From a virus: 25,045 nt of DNA. Position 1 is the stretch's first letter; each line of letters begins with the position of its first letter. A program made the translations under genes and the position numbers. The notes beneath the pieces were generated by a model that saw only the letters and a program-made list of their open reading frames with translations, made no database searches and was not told the DNA's origin. The stretch spans positions 1 through 25,045 of the IMG/VR virus record IMGVR_UViG_3300043775_000829; one strand, written 5' to 3'. Positions 20,302-25,045 of this stretch are shown here, in pieces.

Positions 20302-21507
20302 ATGAAGATCGAACAAATACCAACCGAGAAGCTCATTCCTTACGCTCGAAACGCAAAAAAACATGACGCCGCGCAGGTCTCAAAACTAGCCGGAAGCATT
20401 CGCGAGTTCGGCTTCAACAACCCGGTGCTCATCGACAAAGACAACGGTATCATCGCCGGGCATGGTCGCGTGATGGCTGCACAAAAGTTGGAACTAAGGG
20501 ACGTGCCTTGCATTAGGCTCGGCCATCTCACCGATACGCAACGCAAAGCCTACATCCTTGCAGACAACCGACTGGCTGAGTTAGGAGGTGGGTGGGATGA
20601 GGAGTTGCTAAAACTTGAAATCAAAGACATCGACTGGGGCGAGTTGAAAGAAATTAGCGTTGATGATTTTAATTTCGGAGAAATTGATTTCGAGGAAGAA
20701 AAGGAAGAACCAAAGAGCGACGTCGACGCCGACCCCCAGATCGACAAGGCCGATGAACTCCGCGCCAAGTGGGGCGTCGAGCCGGGGCAACTTTGGGAGC
20801 TTGGGGATCATCGGTTGCTGTGCGGGGATAGCACGAAGAAGGAGGATGTAGATAGAGCATTGGGGGGGGCTTCGCCGCTGCTTATGGTTACTGATCCGCC
20901 GTATGGGGTGAACTACGATCCCAACTGGCGCAACGAGGCCGACCGCGCCAACGGCAAGCCCTACGGCGCGAGCGCCGTAGGGCTTGTGACAAACGACACG
21001 CGCGCTGACTGGCGAGAGGCTTGGGAACTTTTCAACGGAGACGTTGCCTATGTTTGGCACGCAGGACTGTTTGCGCCAACCGTTGCAGAAAGCCTGGTTG
21101 CCTGCGGGTTTGAGCTTCGCTCCCAGATTGTTTGGGCAAAAAGCAACTTTGCCATTGGGCGCGGAGACTACCACTGGAAACACGAGCCTTGTTGGTATTC
21201 AGTGCGGAAAGGGAAGAAGGGCCACTCAAAAGGAGACAGGTCGCAAACAACTTTGTGGGAAATTGACAAGCCCCAAAAATCCGAGACGGGCCACTCCACG
21301 CAAAAGCCCGTCGAGTGCATGGCTCGCCCGATCCGCAATCACGACAGTGAGTTTGTTTACGAACCCTTCAGCGGCAGCGGCACAACCATCATCGCCTGCG
21401 AGCAACTTGGCCGCAAATGCCGCGCCATCGAAATCTCGCCCGCCTATGTCGCCGTGGCGATCCAACGCTGGGTGGACGCCACCGGCAAAGAACCGCGCAA
21501 ATTGTAA
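20302..21507 (+). CDS. ParB-domain / DNA adenine methyltransferase fusion
   Basis: This is a 401-residue fusion. Residues 1-90 are a ParB/Srx-like domain (IPYARNAKKHD, then IREFGFNNPVLID, then GIIAGHGRVMAAQKL). An acidic linker (about 110-150) follows, then a methyltransferase with DPPYG at about 198-202 (motif IV) and FSGSGT at about 356-361 (motif I). Motif IV before motif I is the beta-class order of N6-adenine or N4-cytosine methyltransferases. ParB-MTase fusions are common in phages. It probably methylates phage or host DNA for restriction evasion or regulation, without a visible cognate endonuclease. Target sequence is unknown. TAA overlaps the TerS ATG. Confidence 0.92.
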   Translation: MKIEQIPTEKLIPYARNAKKHDAAQVSKLAGSIREFGFNNPVLIDKDNGIIAGHGRVMAAQKLELRDVPCIRLGHLTDTQRKAYILADNRLAELGGGWDEELLKLEIKDIDWGELKEISVDDFNFGEIDFEEEKEEPKSDVDADPQIDKADELRAKWGVEPGQLWELGDHRLLCGDSTKKEDVDRALGGASPLLMVTDPPYGVNYDPNWRNEADRANGKPYGASAVGLVTNDTRADWREAWELFNGDVAYVWHAGLFAPTVAESLVACGFELRSQIVWAKSNFAIGRGDYHWKHEPCWYSVRKGKKGHSKGDRSQTTLWEIDKPQKSETGHSTQKPVECMARPIRNHDSEFVYEPFSGSGTTIIACEQLGRKCRAIEISPAYVAVAIQRWVDATGKEPRKL

Positions 21508-22100
21508 TGCCAAAGAAACCCGCACCGCCGCAACCCGCATCCGATCTCCAGGGGAAGATCCGCGAAGCCGAGTTTAAAAACATCCTGCAAAAACTGAAGG
21601 ACGGCAAGACGCTGACGGCGCGAGAGTCAAAGATTGCGGCAGAGTTTGCGGCAAAGCGGGACGGCAAAGGGCTAACGCAGGCCGAACTTGCGGCGGCCTG
21701 GGGCATGACGCAGCCTAACATTCACAAAATGGTCAGGCAGGGAATGCCTATGACCAGCATCGAGGCCGCTACGGAGTGGAGGAAGGACTGGCTCGAAACG
21801 CATGGGCGAGGCGACACCGCACCGGAGAACATCCAGCAGGCGAAGCTACGGAAGACACTACTGGAATGCGAGAAGATCGAGTTTGCGCTTTCGGTTGATC
21901 GCGGTGAATACATCAAAAACGCCGTTGTGCGCGAAGCAGGCATCCGCATCGGAGCGATCTTCTCGGCCAAACTCGCGGCATTGGTCAACGACGCCAGCGG
22001 CGCGTTGGCCGGACTCGACGAAGCAAGCTTGAGAAAGAAGTTGCACGAGCGCACGCAAGCGATCCTTGCCGAGATCCGCAACGAATTAGAAAAGGTATGA
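21507..22100 (+). CDS. Terminase small subunit
   Basis: From ATG 21507 (TAATG overlap) the protein has 197 residues. After a basic Pro-rich start, LTQAELAAAWGMTQPNIHKM forms a helix-turn-helix at about 56-75, resembling the Nu1-type DNA-recognition domain. The C-terminal half is helical (AKLRKTLLECEKIEFALSV, then REAGIRIGAIFSAKLAAL), as expected for the part that binds TerL and oligomerises. It recognises the packaging site and recruits the large subunit encoded at 22511. A longer upstream frame lies inside the methyltransferase. Confidence 0.85.
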   Translation: MPKKPAPPQPASDLQGKIREAEFKNILQKLKDGKTLTARESKIAAEFAAKRDGKGLTQAELAAAWGMTQPNIHKMVRQGMPMTSIEAATEWRKDWLETHGRGDTAPENIQQAKLRKTLLECEKIEFALSVDRGEYIKNAVVREAGIRIGAIFSAKLAALVNDASGALAGLDEASLRKKLHERTQAILAEIRNELEKV

Positions 22101-22315
22101 ACTACGAAACACGAACAACAAAAATGATAGTCGGAGTAAAAAACCAACAAATATTTGACGACAGCGTCACCGAGATCGAGATCGTTGACGAGGCCGCTGG
22201 GGAGTTCTTGGAGATTAGCCAAGACGATCAAAAGCTGCGCTTCGACCCCGAAGAATGGCAACACGTCCGAGCCGCTATCGAGAAGATGTTTAAGCTTTGC
22301 AGAAATTATGACTAA
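22097..22315 (+). CDS. Small acidic protein in the terminase operon
   Basis: This 72-residue acidic protein starts in an ATGA overlap with TerS. It contains the pattern VTEIEIVDEAAGEFLEISQ, then RFDPEEWQHVRAAIEKMF and a short Cys-containing end. It could be a small beta-alpha domain. Such genes between TerS and TerL are common in phages but have no assigned role. It overlaps the next gene by 8 bases. Confidence 0.6.
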   Translation: MNYETRTTKMIVGVKNQQIFDDSVTEIEIVDEAAGEFLEISQDDQKLRFDPEEWQHVRAAIEKMFKLCRNYD

Positions 22316-22514
22316 GCAAGAACTCTGGAAAATTTACTCAAAACGCAATCCTTCATTCGACGGCGAAGGCAACGTGACGCTGTCCGCTGCCGGACTTCGC
22401 AAGATGTTTGAAACGACGTGGGAAATTGCTATGTATGACGGAGAAGAAGAGCCGAGTTCTAAACAACCGTCTCCGAATGTAGACGCGCTCAAACAGATTT
22501 TCGGAATGCGATGA
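22308..22514 (+). CDS. Small protein in the terminase operon
   Basis: This is a 68-residue protein starting at ATG 22308 with TKQELWKIYSKRNPSF, then VTLSAAGLRKMFETTWEIA and an acidic Ser-rich linker. The motif 'ELW..Y..RNPSF ... LS..GL.K.F...W' recurs in small proteins beside phage terminases. It may help assemble the packaging motor. It overlaps TerL by four bases (ATGA). Confidence 0.65.
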   Translation: MTKQELWKIYSKRNPSFDGEGNVTLSAAGLRKMFETTWEIAMYDGEEEPSSKQPSPNVDALKQIFGMR

Positions 22515-24241
22515 ACCCACTAGCACAAGGCATCCGCGACGGAATCAAACTCGCGTTCGACGGCACGATCTTAGACTGGGCAAGCGACCACGTTAACTTT
22601 CCGAACTCGGATCGCGCTTCGCGCTTCGATCCGTCGGTTGCGCCGTGGCTCAACGCGCCGCTGCTTGCGGCAAGTGATGACGAGACGACGCAAGTATTTC
22701 TTCGCGCCCCGACTGGGGGCGGGAAAACTACCATGATGGAAACTTTGGCCTGTTTCATTGTTGCACAGAAGCCTGGGCCGACTTTGTTCGTCGGTCAGAC
22801 TGACGACATGGTCAAGGACTGGACGGAGTCGCGACTGCTTCCGATCTTCAACGAATGCCAGCCGGTCAAAGACCTGTTCCCAGAAGACCGGCACGCTCTC
22901 AGAAAAACGACTATACTTTTCCCACATATGGTTCTCTTCGCAGGCGGCGCGAACATGACGAACCTTCAAGAAAAATCCATGCGCTACTGCATCGGCGACG
23001 AGGTCTGGCGGTGGAAAAGCGGGATGATAAAAGAGTTGAAGGCGAGACACCACGACCGCTGGAACCGCAAAACGCTTCTCGTCTCGCAGGGATGGGACGC
23101 AGGGCACGAGGCCGACGCTGAATGGGACAGCGGAACGCGAGAAGTCTGGGGCTGGACTTGTTCCCATTGTGGGAACTGGCAGAGATACCTATTCGATCAG
23201 ATCGAATATGTGACCGAACGCGACGACAAGGGCGGCATCTTGTGGGACAAGGTGCAGGACTCGGTCGTTATGAAATGCGAGCATTGTGAAACGCGCTATA
23301 AAGACGACGCAAGCACTAGACGAAACCTTGCAAATACTGCAACTTACCGTGCACTTAACCCACATCCGGTGCGAGGGCATCGCTCGTTCGAATATCCCGC
23401 TTATGCTGTGTGGTGGATTCCGTGGTTTTCTATCGTCAAGGAATGGATCGAGGCCAACGAAGCCAAGTCATCCGGCAACCTAGAGCCGCTCAAACAATTT
23501 ATTCAGAAGCGCAAGGCTCAGACTTGGCAGGACGAAGTCACGAGCGACTTGCCAGAAATCACGACCGGCGACTACGCGAAGGCCGAATACTTGGAAGGGC
23601 AGAAGATCGACGGCGAACACAGACGCTTTATGTGCGTGGACAAACAGCGCGACCACTTTTGGTGCATCGTCCGCGCCTTCCGCGTGGACGGCTCTTCGAT
23701 GCTCTTGCACGAGTCGCGACCGCTGACGTGGGAGACGCTCGACGCCATCCAACAGCAGTTCGACATCATGCCTAGGTGTGTTGTAGTGGATGCTGGCTAT
23801 GACACGCCATTGGTTTACGAACAATGCGCTCGGCGTGGGTGGACGGCTTCGCACGGATCGGGGCAGGACGGCTTTTATCATATCGAAAGTGGCAGGCGCA
23901 CACGTCGCTTTGTTTCCAAGATCGAAGGAGCGCAAGCCGGAAGCGATGGACTGAAGTGCGCTTATTTCTTTTTCTCGAACGAAGGCATCAAGGACAAACT
24001 CGCTTCACTTCGCCAGGCTGACGCCACGCCGAAGTGGGAAGTTGCGCGGGATGTGTCCGAAGACTATCGCAAGCAGATGTTGTCGGAGATGAAGAAGGAC
24101 GTGACCAATTCAAAAACCAAACAAGTCGAGCAACGATGGGTTCGCATTGGCGGCAGGCCGAACCATCTTTGGGACTGCGAGTGCATCGCGCTTGCGTCCG
24201 CTATGCTGGCAGGGGTTTTGCCGATAGGCGCGGAGAGCTAG
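22511..24241 (+). CDS. Terminase large subunit, GpA type
   Basis: The 576-residue protein is a phage terminase GpA family member (lambda gpA-like). Walker A is APTGGGKTT at about 66-74. GDEVW at about 167 resembles Walker B. A zinc ribbon has CSHC near 216 and CEHC near 255. The RNase-H-like nuclease shows FMCVDKQRDHFW (about 372), VVVDAGYDT (about 425) and HLWDCECIALA (about 552). It translocates DNA into proheads and cuts concatemers. Together with the gpW-like and portal genes downstream, this places the phage in the lambda-like packaging class. Length is close to that of lambda gpA (641), slightly short. Confidence 0.93.
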   Translation: MNPLAQGIRDGIKLAFDGTILDWASDHVNFPNSDRASRFDPSVAPWLNAPLLAASDDETTQVFLRAPTGGGKTTMMETLACFIVAQKPGPTLFVGQTDDMVKDWTESRLLPIFNECQPVKDLFPEDRHALRKTTILFPHMVLFAGGANMTNLQEKSMRYCIGDEVWRWKSGMIKELKARHHDRWNRKTLLVSQGWDAGHEADAEWDSGTREVWGWTCSHCGNWQRYLFDQIEYVTERDDKGGILWDKVQDSVVMKCEHCETRYKDDASTRRNLANTATYRALNPHPVRGHRSFEYPAYAVWWIPWFSIVKEWIEANEAKSSGNLEPLKQFIQKRKAQTWQDEVTSDLPEITTGDYAKAEYLEGQKIDGEHRRFMCVDKQRDHFWCIVRAFRVDGSSMLLHESRPLTWETLDAIQQQFDIMPRCVVVDAGYDTPLVYEQCARRGWTASHGSGQDGFYHIESGRRTRRFVSKIEGAQAGSDGLKCAYFFFSNEGIKDKLASLRQADATPKWEVARDVSEDYRKQMLSEMKKDVTNSKTKQVEQRWVRIGGRPNHLWDCECIALASAMLAGVLPIGAES

Positions 24242-24382
24242 GTTTTAAGCGGATACGACAAGGCCGAAAAATAATTTTATTTTTTTCTTTTCAAAAATAA
24301 AAAAACAGAAGATATTTGAAACATCGAAGGGCAAGAAGCCCGACGAAAAAAACCTAAAAAGAAAAAACAAAAAGAAAACAAA
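24242..24382 (+). other. AT-rich leader region of the small winged-helix gene
   Basis: This 141-base gap is about three-quarters A+T. It holds an AT-only 10-bp dyad, TTTTATTTTT (24275-24284) with AAAAATAAAA (24293-24302), and a small hairpin GGGC-AAGAA-GCCC (24329-24341). An A-rich leader runs into ATG 24383. GATATTTG at 24311-24318 differs by one base from the Bacteroidota-type -7 element TAnnTTTG. No gene is seen. It may hold a promoter and terminator that isolate the small gene from TerL. Confidence 0.5.
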
Positions 24383-24592
24383 ATGAAAACAAACATCTCT
24401 AAAACTCAAATCGAAGTTCTGAAGTTCCACGCAGGACTTATTAGCAGAGACGAACTTCCATCTAATTGGATCAACACAATGCATTCCCTCATCAAAAGAG
24501 GGTTGATGGATGAAAATCGTGATCCGATTAAGACTTGGATCTATAAACCAACAATCAACGAGAAAGGGCTTGCTGCACTCCAGCAAGCCTAA
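24383..24592 (+). CDS. Small winged-helix-like protein, moron-like
   Basis: This is a 69-residue protein with ISKTQIEVLKFHAGLIS (helix 1), LPSNWINTMHSLIKRGLMD (helix 2-3) and WIYKPTINEKGLAALQQA, which reads as a wing plus C-terminal helix, the shape of a small winged-helix or PadR-type DNA-binding domain. It is AT-rich, has its own leader and terminator and sits between TerL and the head-joining gene, where extra 'moron' genes are often inserted. It may be a regulator; DNA-binding function is inferred from shape only. Confidence 0.62.
   Translation: MKTNISKTQIEVLKFHAGLISRDELPSNWINTMHSLIKRGLMDENRDPIKTWIYKPTINEKGLAALQQA
24567..24589 (+). repeat. 9-bp hairpin at the end of the small winged-helix gene
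   Basis: GGCTTGCTG (24567-24575) and CAGCAAGCC (24581-24589) pair perfectly around CACTC. The stem covers codons for the last residues of the winged-helix protein and ends at its stop. It stands directly before the terminator hairpin at 24600. Confidence 0.65.
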
Positions 24593-24599
24593 CACAACC

Positions 24600-24635
24600 G
24601 GCGCGGGTTCAATCCCCGCGCCTTTTCTTTTTTTT
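24600..24635 (+). terminator. Strong intrinsic terminator before the head module
   Basis: GGCGCGGG (24600-24607) and CCCGCGCC (24615-24622) form a perfect 8-bp GC stem with loop TTCAATC, followed by TTTTCTTTTTTTT (24623-24635). Stem, loop and T-run are canonical. The loop is the sequence of a tRNA T-loop, but no tRNA gene surrounds it. Confidence 0.85.
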
Positions 24636-24637
24636 GA

Positions 24638-24662
24638 CATCGCCATCAAATGAATGGCGATG
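24638..24662 (+). repeat. 9-bp hairpin enclosing the start codon of the gpW-like gene
   Basis: CATCGCCAT (24638-24646) and ATGGCGATG (24654-24662) pair perfectly around CAAATGA. The right arm contains ATG 24654 and ATG 24660, the two possible starts of the next gene, so the stem could hide the start from ribosomes. Confidence 0.65.
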
Positions 24663-24902
24663 AACAAATCATTTTTTGGCCTGCCGCTTGCAACTCTGCA
24701 AGAATTGCAGGGCGATTTCACGGCTTGCTTGAAGGCAATAGCCGTTGCAGGCGCGTCGTATAGCATCGCAGGGCGCTCGTTCACTCGCGCTAATCTTGCC
24801 GAGGTCGCACAGACGATCAAAGAATTACAGGCCGCTATTGACAATGCGAGCGGATCTCGTGTAAGAAGGTTCACGCCGACGTTTCCAACCCAGCGCCCAT
24901 AA
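24654..24902 (+). CDS. gpW-like head-tail joining protein
   Basis: This 82-residue protein (ATG 24654, or 80 residues from ATG 24660) contains LQELQGDFTACLKAIAVAG, then ASYSIAGRSFTRANLAEV and IKELQAAI. The 'Y.I.GR.FTRA.L.EV ... I..L..A' pattern matches small gpW-like joining proteins, which sit on the portal ring after DNA packaging and allow tail attachment. The Arg/Thr-rich end is flexible. It lies between terminase and portal, exactly where lambda W lies, and its stop TAA overlaps the portal ATG (TAATG). Confidence 0.75.
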   Translation: MAMNKSFFGLPLATLQELQGDFTACLKAIAVAGASYSIAGRSFTRANLAEVAQTIKELQAAIDNASGSRVRRFTPTFPTQRP

Positions 24903-25045
24903 TGCAAGACATCATCACAAAAGCCCTTTCTCTTGTTGCGCCCAAGGCCGCGCTGGATCGCATGGTCAACCAAGCGAAGCTCCGCAATTTCGGACGATTC
25001 GACTCAGCATTGACGAGCGAAAAGCGCGGGATCTCGCGCGGGGTG
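24902..25045 (+). CDS. N-terminus of the portal protein, cut by the window edge
   Basis: Only the first 48 residues are present. It starts at ATG 24902, overlapping the upstream stop, with LVAPKAALDRMVNQAKL followed by RNFGRFDSALTSEKRGIS. The Tyr/Phe-free start and the 'R.F.AA..S...R' type end resemble the beginning of lambda gpB-type portals. Order TerL, gpW-like, portal is the lambda head order, which is the main support. The rest of the head genes lie outside the window. Confidence 0.7.
   Translation, partial: MQDIITKALSLVAPKAALDRMVNQAKLRNFGRFDSALTSEKRGISRGV

Noticed and set aside
24600-24622. tRNA-like T-arm (GCGGG-TTCAATC-CCCGC)
   Set aside because: No acceptor, D or anticodon arms or CCA are found around it and a T-run follows, so it is a terminator whose loop resembles a T-loop.
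1-25045. Integrase, excisionase or lysogeny repressor
   Set aside because: No tyrosine or serine recombinase motif and no divergent repressor pair is visible, so temperate life cannot be claimed from this window.

Overview
The window is a 25 kb piece of a tailed double-stranded DNA phage (or prophage) genome with siphovirus-type, lambda-like morphogenesis genes. All recognisable genes lie on the + strand, tightly packed, and many are joined by ATGA, GTGA, TTGA or TAATG overlaps. The host cannot be named from sequence. Many starts lack a Shine-Dalgarno sequence and follow A-rich leaders instead, as is common in Bacteroidota and some related or Verrucomicrobia-like bacteria. I see no integrase, repressor, tRNA gene, CRISPR array or insertion sequence.

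Layout. 1-8453 is the tail module: the end of a cut-off gene, a tail-terminator-like protein, a small tail tube protein followed by a terminator hairpin, a tail assembly chaperone pair joined by a programmed -1 frameshift, the tape measure, several tail-tip or accessory proteins (a distinctly AT-rich block, about 5500-6870, including Cys-rich proteins) and a Ser/Thr-rich fibre-like protein. 8455-9417 is a lysis cassette: two small holin-like membrane proteins, a small lipoprotein and an M15-family peptidase endolysin. 9414-10835 holds small unknown genes, a metallophosphoesterase and a putative winged-helix protein, closed by a terminator near 10900.

11008-18230 is the recombination and replication module: RuvC-like resolvase, Sak4-like RecA-fold ATPase, Cas4/RecB-like Fe-S nuclease, an SSB-like protein and a large TOPRIM primase-helicase, mixed with small unknown genes. 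A dyad-rich intergenic region (18231-18407) follows. 18408-21507 carries two independent DNA-modification genes: an AT-rich Mom-like protein and a ParB-domain/adenine methyltransferase fusion, with two probable DNA-associated proteins between them. 21507-24241 is packaging (TerS, two small proteins, GpA-type TerL). A small AT-rich winged-helix gene with its own leader and terminator is set between TerL and the start of the head module (gpW-like joining protein and the first codons of a portal).

The right end stops in the portal and the left end starts near head-tail completion genes. The missing stretch is therefore most simply the head module (rest of portal, protease, capsid), and the whole genome may be a circularly permuted phage of about 30-35 kb (inference). 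The most notable items are the complete gpG/gpGT frameshift signal (heptamer, stop codon and downstream stem), the pairing of Mom with a separate methyltransferase, the perfect dyads at 13417-13444 and 18362-18379, and three tandem hairpins at 24567-24662, the last of which contains a start codon.
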